Of a DNA stretch of 64,000 bases, positions 36,714 through 45,152 are shown in pieces (position 1 is the stretch's first letter; each line of letters opens with the position of its first letter). The notes under the pieces are model-generated. The model had not been told where the DNA came from and ran no database searches. It saw only the letters and a program-made list of their open reading frames with translations. A program made the position numbers and the translations under genes. The DNA lies in NCBI RefSeq assembly GCF_029760935.1, contig NZ_CP121684.1, positions 868,001 to 932,000 of the forward strand, read 5' to 3'. The stretch is from Lysinibacter sp. HNR (GTDB taxonomy: Bacteria; Actinomycetota; Actinomycetes; Actinomycetales; Microbacteriaceae).

Positions 36714-37076
36714 CGATTAGGCCTCTGAGGATTGTGATGAGCAGGGGTATTGGGTCAAAGATGTCGGTTCCCTATTGAAAATTGTAGCGCTTTTGCGCGG
36801 ATGATCCTGAGAATAAAGTTATAAGAATAGGAATGTTGCCCCTACAAACCAGTTGGAACGGTTCTGTATCGTAACTACCACCGAACGAGGCTCTTAAGAG
36901 TGGGCACCGACGCTGCAATGCCATAGGGCGCAAGCGGGCTTTCGGGCTAACACGCGTAAGCGTGTTTTAGGGCTGATGTGTTACTTGGGTTAGGGTTAAG
37001 GTTGAGTAGTCAAGTCTAGCTGCGGCTGATCGCATATACTTTTGAGGAGTAATTCATCGCTACGAGGAGACCGAGT
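36714..37076. other. Divergent promoter region, 363 bases
   Basis: This region separates the minus-strand lipoprotein operon from the plus-strand glycosyltransferase operon. No coding frame is supported. It holds a small hairpin AACACGC-GTAA-GCGTGTT (36949-36966) followed by TTAG, and a TATACT box (37035-37040) about 37 bases before the GTG of the next gene, which could be its -10 element; no convincing -35 was seen. Confidence 0.5.
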
Positions 37077-37973
37077 GTGAGCCCCGCACAAACTTTAGTT
37101 GTTCAGTCCGTCTTGTTTCACAACGATCCTGACGACATCATTAAAGCGGCTGAGGCGCTGAGCGGGTCGATAGGACATGCAACCCAGAGCGAGCTCATTT
37201 CAACCTGGACCTATCTGGTAGGAGACTGTTCGCCAAAGCCGGCTCTCACCGACGACCACCTCTCGCGCATCGAAGACCTGGTGGCTAGAAGCGGGGGAGT
37301 ATTTCGATACGAAGCATTTGGCGAGAATCTAGGATCAGCTGCTGGACAGAATAGGCTTGCCGACCTAGCAGAGTCTGATCTTATTCTTATTCTTAACCCC
37401 GATGCGATCGTTGCTCCGGATACCGTGACCAATTTGAATCGTTCGTTGGTCGACGGCGTAGGACTTGTGGAAGCGAGGCAGCTTCCACAGGAACATCCTA
37501 AGGACTACGAGAAATATCTCGGTGATACCAGTTGGGCCTCGACCGCGTGTGCCCTCACGATACGCGAGGCTTTTGAAAAAGTTGGAGGCTTTGACGCGAG
37601 TTCTTTTTTCCTGTACTGCGATGATGTGGACTATTCCTGGCAGCTCAAGCTTCGTGGGTATCGTGTGGTCTATGAACCCTCGGCGCGAGTGTTTCATGAT
37701 AAACGCTTGACTCTCTCCGGCGATTGGCCCGTATCAACCGCGGAAATATATTATTCGGCAGAAGCAGCCCTCATACTGGCTTATAAGTACTCTCGAAACG
37801 ACATTGTAGAGAACTTATTGCATGCTTTTGAGGAAGATACAAACGAACACGTTCAAAAAGCTCGACGCGTCTTTCTTCGACGTCGAGAAGAAGGACAATT
37901 GCCTGAACCCTGCGACACAGACCATCGGGTTGCCCGGTTTGTTGCCGGGAACTACGCGGTACACCGATTTTGA
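37077..37973 (+). CDS. GT2 glycosyltransferase (WbbL/rhamnosyltransferase-like)
   Basis: A 298-residue GT-A enzyme from GTG 37077 behind GAGGAGACC. Motifs are ENLGSAAGQNRL, LILILNPDAIVAP (DXD-like NPD) and GGFDASSFFLYCDDVDYSW with the catalytic acidic pair. The N-terminus is slightly unusual (LVVQSVLFHNDPDDIIKAA), starting directly on the first beta strand. It is the first gene of a plus-strand run of glycan genes (37.1-42.8 kb). Sugar specificity unknown. Confidence 0.82.
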   Translation: MSPAQTLVVQSVLFHNDPDDIIKAAEALSGSIGHATQSELISTWTYLVGDCSPKPALTDDHLSRIEDLVARSGGVFRYEAFGENLGSAAGQNRLADLAESDLILILNPDAIVAPDTVTNLNRSLVDGVGLVEARQLPQEHPKDYEKYLGDTSWASTACALTIREAFEKVGGFDASSFFLYCDDVDYSWQLKLRGYRVVYEPSARVFHDKRLTLSGDWPVSTAEIYYSAEAALILAYKYSRNDIVENLLHAFEEDTNEHVQKARRVFLRRREEGQLPEPCDTDHRVARFVAGNYAVHRF

Positions 37974-37987
37974 GAGATAGCTAGAGA

Positions 37988-39115
37988 ATGAAAAATGATA
38001 TGTCGCCGGATAGAACCGTTCAAGCATCCCTTGTTACCCTGTTCGACTCTTACCAAGAAACTGGCAGAGTAAGTTCTGGCCTGGCTGAAAAGTTGGATGC
38101 TCTTCGACGCTATTTGGTAAATCCCCATCTAGAGTTTCAGCCTTTTCTTTCGGTCATCATGAGAACACAGGGCAAACGTCTAGAACCCCTGAAAGATGCG
38201 CTACTGTGTCTCTATTCTCAGACGGATAGTGACTTTGAGGTGATCATTGTTGATCATGGATCCTCCGCTTTTGCCGCACGACAGGTTGCCGAGATCATAG
38301 GGTCTTATCCCCAATCGTTTCGCGATAAAATACGCGTTATTCGTGTTGAGGGGGGAACGAGAGGAACACCGTTAAACGTGGGAGTGCAGGCTGCGCACGG
38401 ACGATTCGTGGCGGTTTATGACGATGACGACCTGATATTTGCGCATTGGGTGGAGTCGTTTCACTCAGCAGAGCGAGCTGGTGTTACTCGTCTAATGCGA
38501 GCAAACGTTGCGGTGCAGCAGGCCGTTCCTGAACTCTGGCCGCAGGATCAATCAGGCTTTCGCACGCTGTCCTGGCCTAAGGCCGATTATGCAAAGAGCT
38601 TCAATCAGGTGGATCATCTGATTATGAATCACTCTCCTTTCATGAGTTGGGCCTTTCCACGCTCGCTCTTTACCGAGTGGGGTCTTGTTTTTGACGAGAC
38701 ACTGAGCGTGTGTGAAGATTGGGACATGATTCTTCGAGGCTCTACCTTAATGGGGGTCGACGATGTATTACACCTCACCGCGATCTATCGCAAGTGGGAG
38801 GGAGCATCTTCTTCCTATACCGAACATGATCGAGCCTCCTGGCTCGCTTCGGAGGCTCGTGTCATCGAAAAATTGAATGAGAACCCCTGGGTTGCCTCTC
38901 CCGGTGTGGTCGAGGACATTCGGAAATATATAGCCGCGGAATCAGCGCTGCATCCTGTTATCAATACGATGCAAGTTACTATCAACACAATGCGAGACGA
39001 ATATTCTGATGTGGTAAGCAGCCGTAGCTGGAAGATTACTCAACCGCTGCGTTGGCTATATCCAAAGCTCGCGGGTATTAAACGCCGTATTCGGCGTTTG
39101 CTGAGGCAACGTTAG
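37988..39115 (+). CDS. GT2 glycosyltransferase with C-terminal SRSWKIT motif
   Basis: A 375-residue GT-A protein. The domain begins around residue 55 (FLSVIMRTQGKRLEPLKDAL) after an N-terminal helical extension and includes FEVIIVDHGSSAFA, GRFVAVYDDDDLIFAHW (DXD) and DETLSVCEDWDMILR (catalytic ED). The C-terminus carries SSRSWKITQPLRWL, a motif often seen at the end of bacterial surface-glycan glycosyltransferases. It lies 14 bases after the preceding GT2 and 1 base before the acetyltransferase gene. Confidence 0.82.
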   Translation: MKNDMSPDRTVQASLVTLFDSYQETGRVSSGLAEKLDALRRYLVNPHLEFQPFLSVIMRTQGKRLEPLKDALLCLYSQTDSDFEVIIVDHGSSAFAARQVAEIIGSYPQSFRDKIRVIRVEGGTRGTPLNVGVQAAHGRFVAVYDDDDLIFAHWVESFHSAERAGVTRLMRANVAVQQAVPELWPQDQSGFRTLSWPKADYAKSFNQVDHLIMNHSPFMSWAFPRSLFTEWGLVFDETLSVCEDWDMILRGSTLMGVDDVLHLTAIYRKWEGASSSYTEHDRASWLASEARVIEKLNENPWVASPGVVEDIRKYIAAESALHPVINTMQVTINTMRDEYSDVVSSRSWKITQPLRWLYPKLAGIKRRIRRLLRQR

Positions 39116-39116
39116 C

Positions 39117-39749
39117 ATGGGGTCGAGGGTCAAGTATGGCTTTCTCGGAGGAGGAAAACAGGCAGACGAGATCGAGGATTATCTTGATCCCGCTCATGCT
39201 AGTTTTCGTGCAGTAAGCCGCGAATATCTCGATCCGCGCAACCTCTCTCTCATAGATATTACTACGCGGCAGGAAGAACACTTGAGCACGCCTGTGATTG
39301 CTGCGGTGGGTGCTCCAGGATTAAAAAGGAAACTTGTTAACTTTTGGGCCGGGAAAACTTTTCTAACCTATGTTGCCGGATTTAGTAGTGTGAGTCCCTC
39401 GGCGACCATTGGTGATGGTTGTGTTATTGCTCCGGGAGCAATCATTACGAATCGAGTGACTCTGGGGCGACACGTGATGATTAACGTGAGTTCATCGATT
39501 AGCCACGATACGGTCATCGATGACTATTGCACGGTTTCTCCTGGAGCGCGTATTGCGGGCTCTTGTCGCTTGGCTGCCGGTGTCTTTGTCGGGGTAGGGG
39601 CAAATGTAGCACATGAGGTTTCAATTACCGAGGGCGCGATTATCGGTGCCGGAGCAACTGTTCTGAGCGATGTGACTGTGCGAGGGCTCTATGTTGGCAC
39701 CCCTGCACGCAGGGTAAGAGAGAGCGAGGAGTGGTTGTATGAGCTATGA
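39117..39749 (+). CDS. PglD/NeuD-type sugar acyltransferase
   Basis: A 210-residue protein with an N-terminal Rossmann-like part (VKYGFLGGGKQADEIEDYL; PVIAAVGAPGLKRKLV) and a C-terminal hexapeptide beta helix (ATIGDGCVIAPGAIITNRV; SSISHDTVIDDYCTVSPGA; VGTPARRVRE). This is the NeuD/PglD/VioB layout. The histidine of SISHDTVID matches the catalytic base of PglD. With the following aminotransferase it could make an N-acetylated 4-amino-4,6-dideoxysugar (viosamine or bacillosamine type) from the RmlB product. Confidence 0.85.
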   Translation: MGSRVKYGFLGGGKQADEIEDYLDPAHASFRAVSREYLDPRNLSLIDITTRQEEHLSTPVIAAVGAPGLKRKLVNFWAGKTFLTYVAGFSSVSPSATIGDGCVIAPGAIITNRVTLGRHVMINVSSSISHDTVIDDYCTVSPGARIAGSCRLAAGVFVGVGANVAHEVSITEGAIIGAGATVLSDVTVRGLYVGTPARRVRESEEWLYEL

Positions 39750-40857
39750 GGTTCCCTTTATTCGACCGGTTTTTCCTTTCCCCACCGATCTCTCTGTCGA
39801 TTTTGAGGAGATTATTGAGTCAAATTGGTTTACTAACTTTGGTCCACGTGAGATAAGGTTTCGTGAGAAAATAGCCGATTATCTGGGACAAAACCTGCAC
39901 GCTGTGACCTTCAACAACGCAACCTCAGGTATAATCGCTGCACTTTCGGCGGTTTTTGGTCCTGGCGATGGTACTAAAGGAATCATTATCCCATCCTTTA
40001 CTTTTGCGGCGGGGGCCCTGTCCATTCAGCTTCTGGGGTACAAGCCCTTATTCATCGATATTGACGCAGATACGCTTCAGCCCTCCGTTGAATCCGCAAT
40101 TCATATCGCTAGAGAAGGAAAGTGTGAGGTTGCGGGGGTTTTGCTGTGTAATACTTTTGGAATTGGAAATCCAGATATCTCAGATTGGGAAAATCTCTGC
40201 GAGCAAAAATCATGGCCTATGGTTGTTGACTCTGCCGCGGGGTTTGGCTCACGACATTCTGATGGAACCCTTCTCGGCGCAACCGGAAGATGCGAAGTCT
40301 TTTCGTTTCACGCGACAAAGCCTTTTGCCATCGGTGAGGGAGGGGCGGTTGTTACCTCAGATCCCATACTTGCCGAGAGTATGAGAAGTTTTTCAAACTT
40401 TGGTTTTGCCGATGGTCTCGGCTCAAACCAGGTGGGAATCAACGGTAAGCTACAGGAACTCAACGCGGCTCTGGGGCTCCGTCAATTTCCCAAGTTTGAG
40501 AAAGCGCTGAGCTCACGTCGCCTGGCCCTGAACCGATACCGTGAAGAAATTTCAGCGGATTTTTTTAGCTTTCCTCGAGGCATTGAACAATCTTCCGTGT
40601 GCTTTGCGAGCGTTATCACGGTAGATCATAAGACCCGAGAACGCGCTCGAGAGAGACTAATCGAAGAGGGAGTTGAGGCTCGGACCTATTATTCACCTGT
40701 TGTCGATAGACAACCGATTTTTGCCCCCTATCAAGATTTATCCGCACCCCTCCCCGTTACCGAAGATATAGCAGGACGAGTTCTTTCTCTGCCGATTCAT
40801 GAAAACATGAAATCAGAAGATCTTGATCGTGTAATAAAAACGTTGAATGGCTTGTAA
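39739..40857 (+). CDS. DegT/DnrJ/EryC1 sugar aminotransferase
   Basis: A 372-residue PLP-dependent enzyme overlapping the acyltransferase by 11 bases. The PLP lysine sits in FSFHATKPFAIGEGGAV, the active-site aspartate in WPMVVDSAAGFGS. The N-terminus (VPFIRPVFPFPTDLSVDFEE, SNWFTNFGPREIRF) resembles 4-aminotransferases such as PglE, VioA and DesI-like enzymes. No 4,6-dehydratase is next to it, so it probably draws on RmlB's dTDP-4-keto-6-deoxyglucose. That substrate is inferred. Confidence 0.85.
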   Translation: MSYEVPFIRPVFPFPTDLSVDFEEIIESNWFTNFGPREIRFREKIADYLGQNLHAVTFNNATSGIIAALSAVFGPGDGTKGIIIPSFTFAAGALSIQLLGYKPLFIDIDADTLQPSVESAIHIAREGKCEVAGVLLCNTFGIGNPDISDWENLCEQKSWPMVVDSAAGFGSRHSDGTLLGATGRCEVFSFHATKPFAIGEGGAVVTSDPILAESMRSFSNFGFADGLGSNQVGINGKLQELNAALGLRQFPKFEKALSSRRLALNRYREEISADFFSFPRGIEQSSVCFASVITVDHKTRERARERLIEEGVEARTYYSPVVDRQPIFAPYQDLSAPLPVTEDIAGRVLSLPIHENMKSEDLDRVIKTLNGL

Positions 40858-40862
40858 GTATT

Positions 40863-41879
40863 ATGAATGAAAAAAGTATGAAAAATTCTGTGCCAACAGA
40901 AAAAACTAGCTTTGAGGAACACGTAAATAACGAACTTTTTATGCTTCGATCTGAGCTCGCTGTAATAAAAGGTGTTGGCCAGCGCTCGGCAGAACTCAAC
41001 GCTGAAAAGCTTCAGAACATATACAACGAGTTAGAAAATATTAGGGTTGAATCGCAGAGAAAAGCTCGGCTGCAGGAGGCTGCGCAAGCGGGTATTCTCG
41101 CAATTGCCCAACATCATGAATGGCACCTAGACAATATTCGGTCGGTAAGAGATGATACTGACGCCAATAGAGAGAAGCTTGCAGCAATGAGGCTGTCTCC
41201 TGAATATGAAAGTGTATTTGAAGACAGAGAGCCGTTAATCACTGTTCGGATTGCTTCCTACACAAAAACTGAAGAGTTGATCGATGTTGCTATCGCCTCT
41301 GTTCAGCGGCAGACCTATGAGAATCTTGAGATTGTTATTGTGAATGATGGTCCGAACGAAAAAACGGCTCAGGCAATTAAAAAACTCGGCAATAAACGTA
41401 TAAGGTATTTTGAGCTAGAACAGCGTAGCGCATATCCAGAGAATCCCCATAATCGCTGGATGGTTGCTGGTTCTCCCGGAATGAATCGGGCGGTTGAACT
41501 GGCTCAGGGAGACTGGATTGCGCCCCTAGATGATGATGATGCTTTTACCCCTGATCATCTTGAAAAATTGCTGGAACTAGCGCACACGGAGCGCGCTGAA
41601 CTTGCATATGGTGCCCTTATTCAAAAAAATGTTATCAACGGGGAAGAAAATCGTATTTGGAGCTTTCCTCCCTCCATAAGTCAGTTTAGCTTCCAAGGGG
41701 CCATGTACCTGAAGCTCATGGACTTCTTTCGCTATGATGAGCAGAGTTGGATTGTCCAGGAACCCGGTGACTGGAATCTGATTCGCCGAATGTCTCTTGC
41801 GGGGGTAAAGATGGCGGCCATCAAAGATATTGTCGCTGTTATGTATGCCACTCCTTACACCCATAAGGAATCGAGTTGA
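40863..41879 (+). CDS. GT2 glycosyltransferase with N-terminal coiled coil
   Basis: A 338-residue protein. The first ~110 residues form a long charged helix with heptad-like spacing (FEEHVNNELFMLRSELAVIK; ELENIRVESQRKARLQEAAQ), likely a coiled coil. A GT-A domain follows (ITVRIASYTKTEELIDVAIA; IVIVNDGPNEKTAQA; GDWIAPLDDDDAFTPDH as DXD). The coiled coil may hold the enzyme in a complex or set chain length, as proposed for some polymerising transferases; this is inference. The next gene starts within its stop codon. Confidence 0.78.
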   Translation: MNEKSMKNSVPTEKTSFEEHVNNELFMLRSELAVIKGVGQRSAELNAEKLQNIYNELENIRVESQRKARLQEAAQAGILAIAQHHEWHLDNIRSVRDDTDANREKLAAMRLSPEYESVFEDREPLITVRIASYTKTEELIDVAIASVQRQTYENLEIVIVNDGPNEKTAQAIKKLGNKRIRYFELEQRSAYPENPHNRWMVAGSPGMNRAVELAQGDWIAPLDDDDAFTPDHLEKLLELAHTERAELAYGALIQKNVINGEENRIWSFPPSISQFSFQGAMYLKLMDFFRYDEQSWIVQEPGDWNLIRRMSLAGVKMAAIKDIVAVMYATPYTHKESS

Positions 41880-42844
41880 TCCGTGCCTCTCTCTATATCC
41901 ATGTAAAAAATGCTGGACACTTTTTGCGATGGGAACTTCCGGAGTTTGCGCGCTATTTTGACCTAGTCGATGCTCCACGTTCAGATGCGCTTCTTTTGAG
42001 CTTTGGTCCTGATGCTCTTGATGAGGCAGCTCGACTTCCTGCGCTGCGCCGATTTGCCGTGCTTTTCCCTGGATTCTCCTATAATCCAGTGAGAAATATT
42101 GAGCTTCGAGAGCATCAGATCTCGATTATTGAAGAGTTTTTCGATGAGGTTTTTATTAACCCGGGACCTCTCGAAATTGCCTATTCAGGTTTGCAAAAAG
42201 TATCTCTCTACCCTTTTTCGATCGATTTAGAATTGATTAATTTCACCGGTCCTCGTCAACGTTTAGATTCGCTTCTTCATGTCTCCCACGATAACCCTCA
42301 GAAAGATTGGCAGCGTAGTGAGTCTGTCATGAAGAAAACAGGGTTAAAATATGAGGTTTTTCCTCCACGTAACCCTCAGGACTATGAGGAACTGGAGCGC
42401 TCGGAGATGTTATCGCGCGTTTCGGGACGCAGGTGGCGACGAAATAAACCTTTTTCACAGGGTGACGCTCCAAGCCACGCGGGCTATTTGAGTCATACAC
42501 TGACCATGAAGAAATACGCTGAGTATGATGGTTTCGTACATATCGCAACTGATGTTCAGCATCCTGAGTTTATTGATGGAAAATATACAGCCTCTCTCAT
42601 GGAAGCTGGTGCAACCGGTTCGCTTATATTCTGGCACGATACCTGGCAGCTTGGTAATGGACTTGAAACGGTATTTGCTCTCCCCTCCAATACGACCGAG
42701 GCTGCCCGTGAAATTCTTGAGATTAGAAAATCTATAAATGTTGTCGAAAGAAGTCTGGCGACACGTGAGGAAATGCTTGATGTCTTTAACCCTCAATCCT
42801 CGGTTCGAATTCGAGCGAACCAAATGATGGATCATCTTTCCTGA
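41876..42844 (+). CDS. GT-B glycosyltransferase-like protein
   Basis: A 322-residue protein, TTG 41876, overlapping the previous stop (TTGA). It has an N-half with FFDEVFINPGPLEIAYSGLQ and a C-half with LLHVSHDNPQKDWQRSESVM, YDGFVHIATDVQHPEFIDGK and TASLMEAGATGSLIFWHDTW, which resembles the donor-binding region of GT4/CgeB-like enzymes. The family is not firmly recognised. Position at the end of the plus-strand glycan operon supports a glycosyltransferase role. Confidence 0.6.
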   Translation: MIRASLYIHVKNAGHFLRWELPEFARYFDLVDAPRSDALLLSFGPDALDEAARLPALRRFAVLFPGFSYNPVRNIELREHQISIIEEFFDEVFINPGPLEIAYSGLQKVSLYPFSIDLELINFTGPRQRLDSLLHVSHDNPQKDWQRSESVMKKTGLKYEVFPPRNPQDYEELERSEMLSRVSGRRWRRNKPFSQGDAPSHAGYLSHTLTMKKYAEYDGFVHIATDVQHPEFIDGKYTASLMEAGATGSLIFWHDTWQLGNGLETVFALPSNTTEAAREILEIRKSINVVERSLATREEMLDVFNPQSSVRIRANQMMDHLS

Positions 42845-42877
42845 GGGGCGTGAGGTGAACGTGGGAATCGACCACGC

Positions 42878-42915
42878 ACGATAGTTCCTATCGTCCAGGA
42901 ATAACTCCGTGGTCG
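42878..42915. terminator. Hairpins between convergent genes (weak terminator candidate)
   Basis: ACGATAG-TTC-CTATCGT (42878-42894) is a perfect 7-bp stem with a 3-base loop. A second, outer pairing GACCACG...CGTGGTC encloses it. The stem overlaps the last codons and stop of the wzt gene on the minus strand. There is no T-run. Confidence 0.35.
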
Positions 42916-44105
42916 AGGAGTTCAGTCTCGCAGCTCAGGGTTCCCGAACTGCGACTATCTGCCTCGCGAACGAAAGAGGTCGCACGCTCCACGAAGCGTA
43001 TCGGATGACCAGCACCATCAAGAAGACCGATCCGAACAAAATATTGTCCCGGACCAAAGTTTGGTTTCTTGAGAATAAAGGTGATTCGTCGATCTTTATT
43101 GAGATCTTTGAGTTCTTTACCAAGCCGTTGGCTGGAAGTTGCAAAAACCAGGTAACCGGAACTGTCGGTGATCTCTATTGATGCGATCCAGCTTGTGGCA
43201 CCGTTCGGATGTGAGAAGTCGATGGTGATATCCAAATCGTCTTCTGCGCCGAGCGAGTCATCCGCCTCACGATAGAGCGGTCTTGCGGTTGCCCCAAGGA
43301 CAAGCCCTCCTGAGGCCTCAGCGGCGGCCTCTTCGGGGCTTAGCCTGCTTACTCGCTGCTGTTCCAGCAACCTTCGGAACTCTTCCACCGCATGGTCAGG
43401 GTTGCCGTCGAACACGACTGAGCCGCGATCAAGCAGTATCGCTCGATCGCACATGCTCTGTACCGTACCAAGCGCGTGGGTGACGAGTACGATGGTGCGG
43501 CCTTCTTCTTGGAAAGAGCGGATCTTATCGAGGCACTTGTTCTGGAAGGCCTCGTCACCTACGGCAAGAACTTCGTCGATCAGCAACACGTCAGGATCGG
43601 TGTGTATGGCAACCGCAAAGGCAAGTCGGACGTACATTCCCGACGAGTAGAATTTAACCTGGGTGTCAATAAAATCTCCTATTTCGGAGAAGGCGTGTAT
43701 ATCAGCAAATCGGGCATCAACCTCTTCGCCGGTGAGGCCAAGGATTGAAGCATTGAGATAGACGTTCTCCCTGCCGGTGAGGTCGGGATGGAACCCTGCG
43801 CCGAGTTCGAGCAGAGCGGCTAATCGTCCCCTGTGCTGTACTGTTCCGCTCGTGGTGCTCAGGATTCCTCCAATCAGCTTCAGGAGGGTGCTTTTACCCG
43901 AGCCGTTGTGGCCGATGAGACCGACTGTGCTTCCAGCGTTGACCTCGAACGAAACGTTTTTGAGTGCCCAGAATTCTTTTTTGTGTTTTCGTCCGTTACG
44001 TCCGAGTGTGACGATGCGTTCTTTTAAAGAGTTATCCTGGCGCAGCATAAAATGTTTTGATACGTCGTGAACAGCAATAACCGTGGGCGTAGCCTGGGTT
44101 TTCAT
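42888..44105 (-). CDS. wzt: Polysaccharide ABC exporter ATPase Wzt with C-terminal carbohydrate-binding domain
   Basis: A 405-residue ATP-binding subunit. Residues about 1-240 are the nucleotide-binding domain: GLIGHNGSGKSTLLKLIGG (Walker A), the Wzt-type signature KFYSSGMYVRLAFAVAI, DVLLIDEVLAVGD (Walker B) and VTHALGTVQSMCD (H-loop). Residues about 265-400 form a Wzt_C beta-sandwich (DLDITIDFSHPNGATSWIAS; FGPGQYFVRIGLLDGAGH). In O-antigen systems this extra domain recognises a chemical cap on the finished chain. The permease gene is 58 bases upstream. Confidence 0.93.
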   Translation of the reverse strand: MKTQATPTVIAVHDVSKHFMLRQDNSLKERIVTLGRNGRKHKKEFWALKNVSFEVNAGSTVGLIGHNGSGKSTLLKLIGGILSTTSGTVQHRGRLAALLELGAGFHPDLTGRENVYLNASILGLTGEEVDARFADIHAFSEIGDFIDTQVKFYSSGMYVRLAFAVAIHTDPDVLLIDEVLAVGDEAFQNKCLDKIRSFQEEGRTIVLVTHALGTVQSMCDRAILLDRGSVVFDGNPDHAVEEFRRLLEQQRVSRLSPEEAAAEASGGLVLGATARPLYREADDSLGAEDDLDITIDFSHPNGATSWIASIEITDSSGYLVFATSSQRLGKELKDLNKDRRITFILKKPNFGPGQYFVRIGLLDGAGHPIRFVERATSFVREADSRSSGTLSCETELLDHGVIPGR

Positions 44106-44163
44106 GGCGTGCCTTACTTCTGATTGTTATGTCGATAGGGGTGGGAATATTATAGGTAAAGGG

Positions 44164-45069
44164 CTAGAGTAATTGGGCAAAATTACCCTGGAGACGACGG
44201 AAAACCGCGTGGGTGCCGAAGAGGGCAATCAGGCTTAGTCCGAGTGCAACCCAGAGTGAGAGAAATAGGTTGTCTGGCCCGGGCTGGTCTGCTCCAGCAG
44301 TCCACATTGCCTTCTGAAAACCAAGCACAGCGAGTGTAATGGGGTTGTTTGTGTAGATGCTCATGAGGATGCCATTACCCAATTGCTGGTGAACAAGTTC
44401 CCAGGAGTACACGATTGGCGAGGCCCACATAAGAACCATCATTGCGACCTCTACCAGGTATTGAACATCGCGGAGGTACACATTGACTGCCGAAAGCAGA
44501 AGACTGAGTGCAAGCGCAAAAACCACAATCAACAGGACTGAAGGCACTAGATAGATCAGGTTAGCGCTCCAGGGGAAGGAGCCGAGGATAATGGTTGCGA
44601 GAATCAGAATACCGAATTGAATTGCTGAGTTGAACAGGGCAGAACCTAGTGAAGCCAGAGGAAAAATTTCTCTGGGGAGGTAAATTTTCTTGATCAAGCC
44701 GGTGTTCTCAACGATTGAGGAGGTTCCACCACTGACAATCTCGCTGAATAGCCCGTATATAGTGAGTCCCGCAAAAATAAAGATGGCAAACTCAGGAATA
44801 TTACGGGCAGCTCCGAGGAACGTTCCCAGCACATAGTAATAGATAACCAATTGCGTGAGAGGCTTGATCAGGGTCCAGATAAAGCCGAGCGCGCTGTCTT
44901 TGTAACGCGCCTTTAGATCCCGCTTGATGAGGCGATCAAGCAGGTCTCGGTGGGCGAAAATATCACGAAGCGAGGCAATAAGGGATGCCCCCGAACGTGA
45001 AGCTGATACGCCACCGACAGTCACGAGCGGTTGCTTTTCGAGTGCCGCATAGCGTTCTTGGTTAGGCAT
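44164..45069 (-). CDS. wzm: Polysaccharide ABC exporter permease Wzm (ABC-2 type)
   Basis: A 301-residue membrane protein with six helices in the ABC-2/TagG/Wzm arrangement. An N-terminal amphipathic stretch (LIKRDLKARYKDSALGFIW) precedes the helices, with GLTIYGLFSEIVSGGTSSIV and AMMVLMWASPIVYSWELV in the core. It exports lipid-linked polymer finished in the cytoplasm, with Wzt (42888). The presence of this pair means at least one glycan of the locus uses the ABC route rather than Wzx/Wzy; no wzy-like polymerase was recognised. Confidence 0.93.
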   Translation of the reverse strand: MPNQERYAALEKQPLVTVGGVSASRSGASLIASLRDIFAHRDLLDRLIKRDLKARYKDSALGFIWTLIKPLTQLVIYYYVLGTFLGAARNIPEFAIFIFAGLTIYGLFSEIVSGGTSSIVENTGLIKKIYLPREIFPLASLGSALFNSAIQFGILILATIILGSFPWSANLIYLVPSVLLIVVFALALSLLLSAVNVYLRDVQYLVEVAMMVLMWASPIVYSWELVHQQLGNGILMSIYTNNPITLAVLGFQKAMWTAGADQPGPDNLFLSLWVALGLSLIALFGTHAVFRRLQGNFAQLL

Positions 45070-45152
45070 AAGCTCCTATGTGTTTCATTTCTTTCAGAGG
45101 GATATAACCCCGTCTAAGTATAGAGGTATAAGATCGGTCCCCTCTGGACGGG

